A DNA stretch of 64,000 nt from Dehalococcoidia bacterium (GTDB lineage Bacteria; Chloroflexota; Dehalococcoidia; DSTF01; JACRBR01), in assembly GCA_021462855.1 (NCBI GenBank), contig JAJTXQ010000034.1, positions 58,986-122,985 on the forward strand. Direction: 5' to 3'. Below are positions 22,954-31,458 of the stretch, piece after piece. The number at the start of each line of letters is the position of its first letter. The stretch's first letter is position 1. A model generated the notes under the pieces. That model saw only the letters and a program-made list of their open reading frames with translations. It was not told where the DNA came from and ran no database searches. A program made the translations under genes and the position numbers.

Positions 22954-23406
22954 CTACAGCGGCCACCAGCGGCGGCGGCGCACGAGCCAGCGGTAGCGCG
23001 CGTACGGGTCATCGGCGGCTGGGCCGCGCTCCCGTCCGCGCCCGGGCGCCGAACCCTGCCGGACGCGCAACGCGCTGCGCAGCGCCTTCGCGAGCACGTC
23101 GACGTGCTCTTCGACAAGCCGCAGCTGTTCCGCGTGCTCCGCGATCGCGCCGGGGTCGGCGGCGGGGTCGCCGCAGTCATGCGGGGACTCCGCGTGCCGC
23201 GAACCGGGGAGGTACACGAGGTAGGCGAACCCGCCGCGCCGCGGGATGATGCGGTTGCGCAGCCGTCCCGCGTGGATCGCCCGCCGGACGGTGCTCTCCG
23301 ACACGCCGAGCTCGCACGCCGCCTGCTGCAGCTTCAGCCATCCCCGGTCGCCGTCCGACAAAGCGGTTCCGGCAGGGGCGTCCCCGCCTGACGCGGACGC
23401 GAGCAC
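22954..23406 (-). CDS. Small helix-turn-helix (excisionase/MerR-like) DNA-binding protein
   Basis: A 150-aa protein. A GTG at 23406 with an excellent GGAAGGAGG site 5 nt upstream is the best start. Residues about 25-60 (WLKLQQAACELGVSESTVRRAIHAGRLR) form an excisionase/MerR-type HTH, followed by a beta wing (IPRRGGFAYLVYLPG). A helical segment follows (about 85-115, EHAEQLRLVEEHVDVLAKALRS split at its middle) and a basic Trp/Arg-rich C-terminus ending WLVRRRRWWPL. Function unknown. It is divergent from the MurE-like gene and could regulate it. No phage genes are nearby, so an excisionase role is unlikely. Confidence 0.65.
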   Translation of the reverse strand: MLASASGGDAPAGTALSDGDRGWLKLQQAACELGVSESTVRRAIHAGRLRNRIIPRRGGFAYLVYLPGSRHAESPHDCGDPAADPGAIAEHAEQLRLVEEHVDVLAKALRSALRVRQGSAPGRGRERGPAADDPYARYRWLVRRRRWWPL

Positions 23407-23470
23407 GCGTGCCTCCTTCCAGGCCGTCCTGCCGGGATCATCGGCCTCCGGCAAAGCCCGCTGAAGCCGG

Positions 23471-23476
23471 TACAAT
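23471..23476 (+). promoter_or_regulatory. -10 box of a putative leaderless promoter
   Basis: TACAAT ends 6 nt before the GTG start of the MurE-like gene at 23483. No Shine-Dalgarno sequence lies between them. Confidence 0.45.
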
Positions 23477-23482
23477 CCCGCC

Positions 23483-24994
23483 GTGGCCCCCTCGCTCCCC
23501 TACGAGATGCCCCGATGGCGCGCCGCGCTCTCCGGAGCCCGCGACATCGCCGGCGTCCCGGGCGAGGTCACCGCCGTCTGCCACGACAGCCGCGCCGCCA
23601 CCCCGGGCGCGCTCTTCGTCGCCATCCCCGGCGCCCGGGCCGACGGCACCGAGTACATTGCCGGCGCGATCGCCGCCGGCGCGCGGGCCATCGTCGCGCA
23701 GGAGGACCGCCGCGACCGCTGGGCGGGCATTGCGCCGGGCGACGCCGCAATCGTCGCCGTGCCGGACGCCCGCGTCGCGCTCGCCGAGGCCGCCGCGGCG
23801 TTCCACGGCCACCCGGCGCGCGCGCTCGGCGTCGTCGGCGTCACGGGCACCGACGGCAAGACGACGACCACGCACCTCGTCGCTCACGTGCTGTCGGCGT
23901 GCGGCCTGCGCGCCGGCTTCCTGAGCAGCGTCGAGTTCGGCGCGGGCGGCGCCACGCGCCTCAACGCCTCCCACATGACCACGCTCGAGGCCGACGCAGT
24001 GCAGGCGCACCTCGCCCGCGTCCGGGACGCGGGCGACGCCTTCGCCGTGGTCGAGGCGTCTTCGATTGGGCTCGACATGCACCGCGCCGACCAGTGCGAG
24101 TTCGATGTCGGCGTATTCACGAACCTCACGCAGGACCACCTCGACTACCACGGCACGATGGAACGCTACGCCAGCGCGAAGGCCGTCCTCTTCCGCATGC
24201 TCGACGCCTCGGCCGACAAGGGCTACGCGAAGGCGGCCGTGCTCAACGCGGACGACCCGGTGTCGGAGCGCATGCGTGCGGCGACGCACGCCCGCGCGAT
24301 CACCTACGGCTTCGCCGACGCCGACGTCGCCGCCCGCGACCTGCAACCAGACGGACTCGGCATGCGATTCACCGTCGCCGCCGCCGGCGCGCGGATACCG
24401 GCGCGGTCACCGCTGCCAGGCGAGTTCAACGTCGCCAACGGCCTCGCCGCCATCGCCGTCGCCATGTCGCAGGGCGCTCCGCTCACCGATGCCGCGGTTG
24501 CCCTGTCGGCGTTTGGCGGCGTGCCGGGCCGCATGGAACGCATCGACGCGGGGCAGCCGTTCACCGTCATCGTCGACATCGCCTCGACGGGGCAGGCGAT
24601 GCGCAACGTGCTGTCGGTGCTGAAACCGGCGACGCCGGGGCGCCTCATCGTCGTCTTTGGGGCCGCTGGCGAGCGCGACCGCGCACGCCGCAGCGGCATC
24701 GCCCGTTCCGTCGCAGCGCTCGCCGACACGGCGATCATCACGAACGAAGACCCGCGCAGCGAGGACCCGGAGGCGATCCTCGCCGAGATCGCCGGCGCGC
24801 TCGATGCCGCGTCCTTCACCGCCCACGAGCGGATCGCCGACCGGCGCTCGGCCCTCGCCCGGGCGTTCGCTGTTGCGCGCGCCGGAGACACGGTGCTGCT
24901 GGCCGGAAAGGGCACCGAGCAATCGATCGTCATCGGCGCCACGCACCATCCGTGGGACGAGCGGGTCGTGGCGCGGGAACTGCTCGGGGGCTGA
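23483..24994 (+). CDS. MurE-like Mur ligase with altered substrate motifs
   Basis: A 503-aa three-domain Mur ligase. It has CHDSR near the N-terminus (UDP-binding domain), the P-loop VTGTDGKTTTTHL (120-132), TNLTQDHLDYHGTMERYASAK with the Lys233 that is carbamylated in the family, and NEDPRSEDP (421-429) like the diaminopimelate DNPR motif. Two normally strict stretches differ: the EVSSHAL-type motif reads EASSIGL (His replaced by Ile) and the DYAHTPD motif reads DIASTGQ (His, Pro, Asp lost). It may still ligate an amino acid to a UDP-muramyl peptide, or may have changed substrate. Length is normal. It starts at a GTG without a ribosome site, 6 nt after a TACAAT box. Confidence 0.75.
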   Translation: MAPSLPYEMPRWRAALSGARDIAGVPGEVTAVCHDSRAATPGALFVAIPGARADGTEYIAGAIAAGARAIVAQEDRRDRWAGIAPGDAAIVAVPDARVALAEAAAAFHGHPARALGVVGVTGTDGKTTTTHLVAHVLSACGLRAGFLSSVEFGAGGATRLNASHMTTLEADAVQAHLARVRDAGDAFAVVEASSIGLDMHRADQCEFDVGVFTNLTQDHLDYHGTMERYASAKAVLFRMLDASADKGYAKAAVLNADDPVSERMRAATHARAITYGFADADVAARDLQPDGLGMRFTVAAAGARIPARSPLPGEFNVANGLAAIAVAMSQGAPLTDAAVALSAFGGVPGRMERIDAGQPFTVIVDIASTGQAMRNVLSVLKPATPGRLIVVFGAAGERDRARRSGIARSVAALADTAIITNEDPRSEDPEAILAEIAGALDAASFTAHERIADRRSALARAFAVARAGDTVLLAGKGTEQSIVIGATHHPWDERVVARELLGG

Positions 24995-25027
24995 CCCGCG
25001 CGGCGGCACGAGTTGCGATGGCTGCGG

Positions 25028-25033
25028 TATAAT
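25028..25033 (+). promoter_or_regulatory. Consensus -10 box upstream of the aminotransferase
   Basis: A perfect TATAAT lies 20 nt before the GTG at 25054, with GGAG in between as ribosome site. No good -35 is visible. Confidence 0.5.
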
Positions 25034-25053
25034 CGACCCGGCGGAGTGTTCAC

Positions 25054-26424
25054 GTGAGTAAGCAATTAGACGAATCGGAGATCCAGCGGCTCGCCGCATA
25101 CGACATCGCCCACGTCGTGCACCCGCAGTTCCACCGCGCGGACCACGACGGCGCGGTGATCTACGAGAGCGGCAGTGGCGCGGTCCTTCGCGACGTGCGC
25201 GGCAACGAGTACATCGACGGACTGTCCTCGTTGTGGAACGTCGCCGTCGGCCACGGCCGCCGCGAGCTCGCCGACGCCGCCGCCGAGCAGATGGCGCAGC
25301 TCGCCTTCTCGAACGGCTACACCGGCTACGCGAACCTGCCGTCCATCCGGCTGACGGAACGGCTGCTCGGCATCGTCTACCCCAACATGTCGGGCGTCTT
25401 CTACGCCAACAGCGGATCCGAGGCCAACGACTTCGCCATCAAGGCGGCCCGCTACTTCTGGTACACCTCGGGCCAGCCGGCGAAGACGAAGATTATCTCC
25501 CGCGGCGAGGCCTACCACGGCAGCACGATGGCCGCGACGGCGATCACAGGCATGGCGCCGTTCCACAAGGGCTTCGGCCCCGAACCGCCGGACTTCATCC
25601 AGGTCCCGACGTGCTACCCGTACCGCTGCCAGTGGTGCGCGGCGAAGCCCGGCTGCACGCTCGAGTGCGCCGACGCCATCGAGCGCGCGATCGTCGAAGC
25701 CGGGGCGGACACCGTCGCGGCGGTGATCGCCGAGCCGGTGCATGGCGCAGGCGGCGTCATCCCGCCCGATCCGGGCTACTGGCCGCGTCTGCGCCAGATC
25801 TGCGACCGCCACGACGTCCTGCTCATCGCCGACGAGGTGATCACCGGGTTTGGCCGCACCGGCAGGTGGTTCGCGCTCGAGCACTGGGACGTCCAGCCCG
25901 ACATCCTGACCATCGCCAAGGCGGTGACGAGCGCCTACGTGCCGCTCTCGGCGTTCATCGCCTCGGAACGCGTGCACCGCGCCATCCTCGAAGCGCCCGC
26001 GGACGCGAAGTTCATGATCGGCTGCACGAACTCCGCCCATCCGACGGCCTGCGCCGTCGCGCTGCGAAACCTGCAGATACTCGAAGACGAGGGGCTCGTC
26101 GAGCGCGCGCGCGTGATGGGCGACCGCCTGAACGCCGGGCTCGCCCGCCTGCGCGAGTCGCCGCACGTGGGCGACGTGCGCGGCCTCGGCCTGATGGCCG
26201 CCGTCGAGGTGGTGCAGGATGTCGCCACTCGCGCCCCGTTCCCGCCGTCCGCCGGCATCGGGCCGAAGCTCGCCCGGGCGATGCGGGACCGCGGCGTCGT
26301 TACCCGCGTGAAGGGTGAGAGCATCCTCTTCGCTCCCCCACTCGTCGTAACGGAGGAGCAGGCCGACCGCATGGTCGACGTGACCGGCGACGCGATCGAC
26401 GCCGTAACGAAAGGCCAGGCGTAG
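25054..26424 (+). CDS. Class III (omega) PLP-dependent aminotransferase
   Basis: A 456-aa fold-type I enzyme: YANSGSEANDFAIKAAR (118-133), the cofactor-phosphate region, AYHGST (154-159), IADEVITGFGRTG with Asp260 pairing with the pyridine nitrogen, and the Schiff-base Lys289 in LTIAKAVTSAYVP. A Cys-rich insertion (TCYPYRCQWCAAKPGC, Cys187/192/195/201, plus 205) marks an omega-aminotransferase subgroup. It moves amino groups between an omega-amine or beta-amino acid and pyruvate or a 2-oxoacid. It begins at a GTG. The PAP2 gene follows after 46 nt with its own -10 box. Confidence 0.9.
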   Translation: MSKQLDESEIQRLAAYDIAHVVHPQFHRADHDGAVIYESGSGAVLRDVRGNEYIDGLSSLWNVAVGHGRRELADAAAEQMAQLAFSNGYTGYANLPSIRLTERLLGIVYPNMSGVFYANSGSEANDFAIKAARYFWYTSGQPAKTKIISRGEAYHGSTMAATAITGMAPFHKGFGPEPPDFIQVPTCYPYRCQWCAAKPGCTLECADAIERAIVEAGADTVAAVIAEPVHGAGGVIPPDPGYWPRLRQICDRHDVLLIADEVITGFGRTGRWFALEHWDVQPDILTIAKAVTSAYVPLSAFIASERVHRAILEAPADAKFMIGCTNSAHPTACAVALRNLQILEDEGLVERARVMGDRLNAGLARLRESPHVGDVRGLGLMAAVEVVQDVATRAPFPPSAGIGPKLARAMRDRGVVTRVKGESILFAPPLVVTEEQADRMVDVTGDAIDAVTKGQA

Positions 26425-26446
26425 GTTGCGCCGGCCCGCGCCGGGC

Positions 26447-26452
26447 TATACT
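26447..26452 (+). promoter_or_regulatory. -10 box upstream of the PAP2 gene
   Basis: TATACT lies 18 nt before the ATG at 26471, with GGTTGC 17 bp upstream as a poor -35 and AGGAG as ribosome site. Confidence 0.4.
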
Positions 26453-26470
26453 GGGGGTACAGGAGTGACG

Positions 26471-27232
26471 ATGTCCTCATCCGCCATCGCTGTCCGCCAC
26501 CGCGCCAGTTCGCTCGCTGACAGCCCGTGGCGCCTGCTCTTCGAACTGCTGCTCATCGTGCCGGCCTACACGGCGTACCAGCTCGTGCGCGGCATGGTCG
26601 GCGGCAGCGCCGGCGCCGCGTTCGACAACGCCATCCGCGTCATCGACATCGAGCAGCGTCTCGGCATCTTCCACGAAGCGAACCTGCAGCAGCTCATCCT
26701 GCCGCAGGTGTGGATGGTCGACATCTTCAACTACCTGTACATCTACGCCCACCTGCCGCTGATCATCATCGTCGCGTTCTGGCTGTACGGACGGCACCGC
26801 GAGAACTACGCGCTCTTCCGTAACGCGTTCATGATCTCGGGCCTGATCGCGCTCGTCGGTTTCACAACGGTGCCGCTCGCGCCGCCTCGCTACATGCCGG
26901 AGTTCGGATTCAGCGACACGATCATCAGCGCCCAGTCGTACTACGTCTTCCAGAACCCGAAGATCGTCAACCAGTACGCCGCGATGCCCAGCCTGCACTT
27001 CGGCTGGGACATGCTCGTCGCCATCGCGCTCGTCTACAACACACGCTCGGTCGCGCTGCGCATCATCGCCATCGTGATGCCGGTCGTCATGCTCGGCGGC
27101 ATCGTCCTCACCGGCAACCACTACTTCCTCGATGCGGTGGCCGGCGCCCTCGTCGCCTGCGTGGGACTGGGCGTCGCGTACCTGCTGCGCCGCATGGTCT
27201 CCCGCGACGGCGCGTTCTCGTTCCTCACCTGA
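26471..27232 (+). CDS. PAP2-superfamily membrane phosphatase/transferase (Aur1-like)
   Basis: A 253-aa polytopic protein with six membrane segments (about 22-40, 83-105, 118-137, 178-190, 196-212, 219-245). It matches the inositolphosphotransferase-like PAP2_3 group: MPSLHFGWD with His176, and GNHYFLDAVAG with His217 and Asp221, which are the phosphatase C2/C3 motifs. FTTVPLAPPRYMP precedes them. It may transfer a phospho-head group between lipids or dephosphorylate a lipid phosphate at the outer face of the membrane. AGGAG lies 5 nt before the ATG. Confidence 0.8.
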   Translation: MSSSAIAVRHRASSLADSPWRLLFELLLIVPAYTAYQLVRGMVGGSAGAAFDNAIRVIDIEQRLGIFHEANLQQLILPQVWMVDIFNYLYIYAHLPLIIIVAFWLYGRHRENYALFRNAFMISGLIALVGFTTVPLAPPRYMPEFGFSDTIISAQSYYVFQNPKIVNQYAAMPSLHFGWDMLVAIALVYNTRSVALRIIAIVMPVVMLGGIVLTGNHYFLDAVAGALVACVGLGVAYLLRRMVSRDGAFSFLT

Positions 27233-27279
27233 TCCGCCGGTACGCTCTCGCTGCTTGATTCGCATGCGCTATGTCCGCG

Positions 27280-27309
27280 TTGACGCCCTGCGGCGCCCGC
27301 TGCTATGCT
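27280..27309 (+). promoter_or_regulatory. Sigma70-type promoter of a micro-gene
   Basis: TTGACG (27280-27285) and TATGCT (27304-27309) are separated by 18 bp. The predicted start near 27316 gives a leader of about 19 nt before the ATG at 27335. Confidence 0.6.
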
Positions 27310-27334
27310 GCCCGCAGGAAAGGAGGTGATGCGG

Positions 27335-27400
27335 ATGGCAGATCGTAGTTGCGAGGCCTGTGCGCCGAGCGTCCGCACCACCTCGGGGGCTGCTCGCTAG
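27335..27400 (+). CDS. Micro-ORF, 21 aa, Cys-x2-Cys peptide
   Basis: The peptide begins MADRSCEAC and ends TSGAAR. The ribosome site AAAGGAGGTGAT (27319-27330) is complementary to the 16S rRNA tail over an unusually long stretch and lies 8 nt before this ATG; an in-frame ATG at 27329 would be too close. It has its own promoter and a strong terminator 50 nt downstream, so it is a free-standing transcription unit of about 170 nt. Its function is unknown: a small metal-binding or regulatory peptide, a leader, or an sRNA with a coding part. It is not part of either neighbouring gene. Confidence 0.5.
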   Translation: MADRSCEACAPSVRTTSGAAR

Positions 27401-27449
27401 TTCCCCCCGGGGCGGTAGAGAGCTGGGCGGCAGGCCTGGCAACGAATAC

Positions 27450-27485
27450 GAGAGGGGCCGGTCACGTGACCGGCCCTCTCTTTTT
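27450..27485 (+). terminator. Rho-independent terminator of the micro-gene
   Basis: The arms GAGAGGGGCCGGTCAC and GTGACCGGCCCTCTC pair over about 15 bp with one bulge and are followed by five T residues. On the other strand the hairpin lies just past the end of the GltD-like gene and could help stop that transcript too. Confidence 0.85.
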
Positions 27486-27502
27486 GTCTCCGGGAAACGC
27501 GC

Positions 27503-28957
27503 TCAGCGCAGGTGCTTCGGCAGGAGCGATTCGAGGTACTCGTGGATCGCCATCGCGGCGCGGCGCCCGTCGGCAAGGGCCGTCACGACGAGGTCCGCAC
27601 CGTTGACGTTGTCGCCGCCCGCGAACACGCCCGGCCGCGTCGTCATGTGTGTCTCGCGGTCGACTTCGACGAGGTTCCAGCGGTTCGTCGCCACGCCCGG
27701 CGCGGCATCCTTGATGATCGGGTCTGCGTTGTAGCCGATCGCGATCGCCACCGTCTCGGCCGGGATGACGAAGTCGGAGTGCGGCACCGGCACCGGCCGG
27801 CGGCGGCCCGACTCGTCGGGCTCCCCGAGCTCCATCTGCTGGCACTCGACTCCGCTGACGTTGCCATCGTCATCGCCGACGAACCGCAGCGGGATGGTCA
27901 GGAACCGGAAGACCACGCCCTCCTCCCGCGCGTGCTGGCGCTCCTCGGTCCGGCCCTGCATCTCGGCCTCGGTGCGCCGGTAGACGCACGAGACCTGCTT
28001 CGCGCCGAGCCGCACCGCCGTCCGCACACAGTCCATCGAAGTGTCGCCGCCGCCGATGACGACGACGTTCTCGCCAACAGTCAGCGGCTCGCGCATGTGG
28101 TCCGGCAGCTGGTCGGGGCGCAGATTACCGCGCACCAGGAACTCCGTCGCGGAGTAGATGCCGCGAAGCTGCTCGCCTTCGACCGCCAGCTTGCCGCCCA
28201 GGCTCGCGCCCGTGCCCACGAACACCGCATCGAACCCCTGCTCGAATAGCTGGTCGACCGTCACGTCCTTCCCGACCCAGGTGTTGCCGATGAACGTCAC
28301 GCCCAGCTGCTCCATGTAGCGGATCTTGTCCTGCAGCACCGTCTTCGACAGCTTGAAGTTCGGGATGCCGTACAGCAGGACGCCGCCCGGCTCCGGCCAC
28401 GCGTCATAGATCGCGCAGGAGTGCCCGAGCTTTGCCAGTTCCTCGGCGACGGCGAGGCCCGCCGGCCCGGCGCCCACGACCGCGACGCGGTTGCCCGTCG
28501 GCTCCGGCACTACCGGCAGCGGGATGCCGCCGTTCGCGCGCTGGTAATCGGTGACAAACGCCTCGAGCTTGCCGATCGACACCGGCGGCTCCTGGTGACT
28601 GTCCGGCCGGATGGCGAACGCGACGACGCACTCGCCCTCGCACAGCCGCTCCTGCGGACACAGGCGGCCGCACAGCTCCGGCAGGTTGCTCGTCTCGCGG
28701 AACCTGTCCGCCGCGCCGTGGATGTCGCCCGCCTCGAGCAGGCTCAGCGCGCCGGGGATGTCGTTGCCGACGGGGCATGCTTCCTGGCACGGCGCCGTCG
28801 GGCAGTGCAGGCAGCGCATCGCCTCGACCCGCGCCGTTTCGGCGTCGAACCCCAGGAACACCTCGTCCCAGTTCAGGCGGCGCTCGGTGGGGTCCTGCTT
28901 GCGGATCGGCACGCGCGAGATCGCCAGGCGTTGCTGAACTTCGAGGTCCTTCGCCAT
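27503..28957 (-). CDS. Glutamate synthase small subunit-like NAD(P)H:FAD/Fe-S oxidoreductase (GltD family)
   Basis: A 484-aa protein. The N-terminal [4Fe-4S] domain carries CLHCPTAPCQEACPVGNDIP and CGRLCPQERLCEGEC. An FAD site follows (AVVGAGPAGLAVAEEL) and then an NAD(P)H site (VVIGGGDTSMDCVRTAVRLG, with YRRTEAEM downstream). It feeds electrons from NAD(P)H to a partner: the glutamate synthase large subunit or another reductase. No gltB is in the window, so it may serve a different partner such as a stand-alone dihydropyrimidine- or sulfide-type reductase. The ATG at 28957 is preferred (AAGGGCGG upstream); another ATG lies 18 nt earlier. Confidence 0.88.
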   Translation of the reverse strand: MAKDLEVQQRLAISRVPIRKQDPTERRLNWDEVFLGFDAETARVEAMRCLHCPTAPCQEACPVGNDIPGALSLLEAGDIHGAADRFRETSNLPELCGRLCPQERLCEGECVVAFAIRPDSHQEPPVSIGKLEAFVTDYQRANGGIPLPVVPEPTGNRVAVVGAGPAGLAVAEELAKLGHSCAIYDAWPEPGGVLLYGIPNFKLSKTVLQDKIRYMEQLGVTFIGNTWVGKDVTVDQLFEQGFDAVFVGTGASLGGKLAVEGEQLRGIYSATEFLVRGNLRPDQLPDHMREPLTVGENVVVIGGGDTSMDCVRTAVRLGAKQVSCVYRRTEAEMQGRTEERQHAREEGVVFRFLTIPLRFVGDDDGNVSGVECQQMELGEPDESGRRRPVPVPHSDFVIPAETVAIAIGYNADPIIKDAAPGVATNRWNLVEVDRETHMTTRPGVFAGGDNVNGADLVVTALADGRRAAMAIHEYLESLLPKHLR

Positions 28958-28993
28958 CTGGCCGCCCTTCATCACTCGCGCGCGGTGGTCATA

Positions 28994-29023
28994 AGTCTAT
29001 TAAGACAGGCGCCGCGATGTAAA
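28994..29023 (-). promoter_or_regulatory. Promoter of the GltD-like gene
   Basis: On the minus strand TTTACA (29023-29018) and TAGACT (28999-28994) are 18 bp apart. The box is in an AT-rich patch unusual for this region, about 37 nt before the start codon. Confidence 0.55.
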
Positions 29024-29042
29024 TGGCCGATGCCGGCGTGCG

Positions 29043-31451
29043 CTACTCGATCGGCGCCTCGCTGAACTCGGCGCGCAGGAAGTTGACGATGTTCCAGATG
29101 TCCGTCTCGGTGAACTGGTCCTTGAACGCCGGCATCGCGCTCCCCACCTTGCCGTCGGCGATGAACCTGTAGAACTGCACGTCGGTGTGCTGCGGCATAT
29201 GGAGCCGGAAGTCGGTCGGCGCGGGGTCGAGCGAGGCCGCATCCGGCCCCTCGCCGCGCCCGTCGATCCCGTGGCAGCGGATGCAGTTGTTCTGGAACAG
29301 GTCCCTTCCGGCGGCCACGGACTCGGTCGTGGGTTTGACGGGGTTCCCGCGCCGCGCGTCGATCGCCTCCGAGTGCGTATCCACGCCGAACGCCAGCACC
29401 CCGCCGGCGATGAGCAGCGCCGCCGCCACGACCATGCCGCCGCGCCGCGCCGCATCGGACGCCCAGGCCAGGTGACGGCGGTACAGCACGAGCGCCACTC
29501 CGCCCAGCGCAAGCGCGGCCCCGAGGACTTCGTTCCACTGGTACGTCGTGAACGGCAGCGCGAATGCGTCGGGGCCGCCGCGCCGCGCGCGTTCTTCCCC
29601 GCGCGCGACGGGCAGCACGAACGTCTGCGCGACGTCGTCGCCGTCCGGCCGGCGGATGCCGACCTGCGTGCGCCAGTTTCCCGGCTGCGTGAAGTACGCC
29701 CCGGCCGCCCGATAGTCGCCCGGCCCGAAGCGGTTGAGGAGTACCTCCGACGGCGCGACGGCATCTGCCGCCTCGTCGTACGTGAAGCGCAGGCGCGCCT
29801 GCGTCAGGTTTTCGACGAGCGTGCCATCCTCGCGCCGCACGATCAGCGTGTACTCGTTGATGCCAACACGGTTCGGCGTCACCTCCAGCGTCAGCGAGAG
29901 TCCGCCGTCAACCGCCGTCTTGCTGAACTTCGTCGATGCCGTCAGTTGCGCCTTCTCCTGCGCGATCTCGCCTTCGGCGGTCGCCGTCTGGGTCAGCACC
30001 GCCACGGCCGCGAACACGGCGACGACGAGCACGATCTCGGCGATCACCGTGCGCGGCAGCCACCGCTGCAGCCACGCCAGCCGCGACGAAGCCGCGCTCT
30101 CCGTATCGTCATCGCCGCCCTGCTGATACAGCGCGTCGATCGCAGCGATCAGCCGCGGCGAGAGCACGAGCGCGTTCAGGCCGGCGACGGCGAGCAGCGG
30201 CGCGATCAGCGCCAGCTTCGCGAGCAGCACGCGGCCGTACGTCGTGCTGCCCAGCGCGTCCCACGACGGCACCTCGGCGAGCGCGTTGAACAGGCCCGTC
30301 GCGAAGATGACGATCACGCTGACGCCGGCGACGGCCGAGAACCGGTCGAACGCGTTTGCGAGGAACAGGAAGCGCTCAGGGCCCTCGCTCCCGCGCCGCC
30401 ACCGCAGCAGCGGCGGCAGCATCACGAGCGCGCCGAGCCACACCGCCGATGCGGCGAAGTGCACGAAGTCCGACGCCACCGACCAGAACTTGCCGTCGCC
30501 CGTCGCGCCGTGGCTCACCATCGCGTACATGAACATCGCTGCGAACCCCGCGAGCACCACCAGCAGCAGCCCGACGTCGCGCAGCAGGCGCGCGCGCGAC
30601 AAGAACAGCACGTCGGTGCCCGCCAGCGCGACGAGCAGCAATGCGAGCAGCGCGAGGCGATACTGGCCCGTGCGGACCGTCGTCAGGTAGTCCATGAGCC
30701 CCGTCGAAGTCTCGAAGCGGCTCACGGTGAGCAGCACCAGGAACGCCGTCGCAATGAACGACACGGGCAGCAGCACGTGCGCCAGGTTCACCACCCAGCG
30801 CTCGCCAGCCGCACCGGCCTCCGCGCGCAGCTCGTCGTCGAGAAACGCCGCCGCCGGGCGCATCACGAACCACGCGTACAGCGCCGCGCCGGCGACCGTC
30901 GCCAGCGCGATCATCGCCAGCCACTTCAGCGCGGCGTCGATGTTCTTCGGGAGCAGGTTGCCGCCCGACGTCTCGGCGCCCGTGGCGTCGTCGAGCGACA
31001 CGCCCTCGGGAAACGTGCCGTCCGGGTTCAGCAGGATGAACGGATAGCTCCCCCGCAGGTTGTGGCCATCGACCTGCGACACGTTGGTCCAGTGCACGTA
31101 GTACAGGCCGGGCTCGATGTCCTGCAGCCCGATCGACGCGAACGCGGCGTCGGCGTCATCGAATGACACCTCGCCTTCGTCGACGCGGCTGTCATTGCGG
31201 TCCGTCACCTCGATCTTCGTGAGCTCGCGTTCGAGCGGCTCACTGAAGTTGAGGATGACGCGCGCCGGCGGACGCCGCAGCGTCTCGTTATTCGCCGGGT
31301 TCGATCGGATCAGCGCCGCGTGCGCCTCGGCGCGCGGCACGACGTGCGGCGCCACCGCCGACGCGACGAGCGCCGCCAGCGCGACGAGCGCGGCGAGCGC
31401 CAGCCCGCGCCTGCGTGCGGCTTCGCGCAACGCGCGCAGGATCGATGTCAT
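29043..31451 (-). CDS. CopC-CopD-cytochrome c fusion protein (copper handling / electron transfer)
   Basis: An 802-aa protein. A basic signal anchor (1-43) ends in AEAH, giving a mature CopC domain whose first residue can be the copper-ligating His (HAALIRSNPAN). VDGHNLRGSYPF follows as in CopC. Next come about eight CopD membrane helices (about 175-480) with SHGATGDGKFW and DFVHFAASAVWLGAL, then a periplasmic beta domain (about 510-640, FixH/YtkA-like), two more helices (about 645-695) and a monohaem cytochrome c (CIRCHG: Cys723, Cys726, His727; likely Met773 ligand in GSAMPAF). Copper uptake coupled to a c-type haem is inferred from the architecture. First of its kind in this locus; CopC lies 7 nt upstream in the same direction. 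Confidence 0.85.
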   Translation of the reverse strand: MTSILRALREAARRRGLALAALVALAALVASAVAPHVVPRAEAHAALIRSNPANNETLRRPPARVILNFSEPLERELTKIEVTDRNDSRVDEGEVSFDDADAAFASIGLQDIEPGLYYVHWTNVSQVDGHNLRGSYPFILLNPDGTFPEGVSLDDATGAETSGGNLLPKNIDAALKWLAMIALATVAGAALYAWFVMRPAAAFLDDELRAEAGAAGERWVVNLAHVLLPVSFIATAFLVLLTVSRFETSTGLMDYLTTVRTGQYRLALLALLLVALAGTDVLFLSRARLLRDVGLLLVVLAGFAAMFMYAMVSHGATGDGKFWSVASDFVHFAASAVWLGALVMLPPLLRWRRGSEGPERFLFLANAFDRFSAVAGVSVIVIFATGLFNALAEVPSWDALGSTTYGRVLLAKLALIAPLLAVAGLNALVLSPRLIAAIDALYQQGGDDDTESAASSRLAWLQRWLPRTVIAEIVLVVAVFAAVAVLTQTATAEGEIAQEKAQLTASTKFSKTAVDGGLSLTLEVTPNRVGINEYTLIVRREDGTLVENLTQARLRFTYDEAADAVAPSEVLLNRFGPGDYRAAGAYFTQPGNWRTQVGIRRPDGDDVAQTFVLPVARGEERARRGGPDAFALPFTTYQWNEVLGAALALGGVALVLYRRHLAWASDAARRGGMVVAAALLIAGGVLAFGVDTHSEAIDARRGNPVKPTTESVAAGRDLFQNNCIRCHGIDGRGEGPDAASLDPAPTDFRLHMPQHTDVQFYRFIADGKVGSAMPAFKDQFTETDIWNIVNFLRAEFSEAPIE

Positions 31452-31458
31452 CCGTCCC

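Noticed and set aside
22954..23406. Phage or integrative-element excisionase
   Set aside because: The HTH is excisionase/MerR-like, but no integrase, attachment site or phage gene is nearby and the C-terminal part is unlike Xis.
27335..27400. Fragment of a pterin-4a-carbinolamine dehydratase N-terminus (DR-C-x2-C resemblance)
   Set aside because: Only a few residues agree and no downstream dehydratase sequence exists in any frame. The ORF has its own stop and terminator.
27310..27485. SRP RNA (4.5S) or other known structural RNA
   Set aside because: The conserved SRP tetraloop region (GGUCAGG with GGAAGGAAGCAGC-like segments) is absent; no other known structural RNA was recognised.
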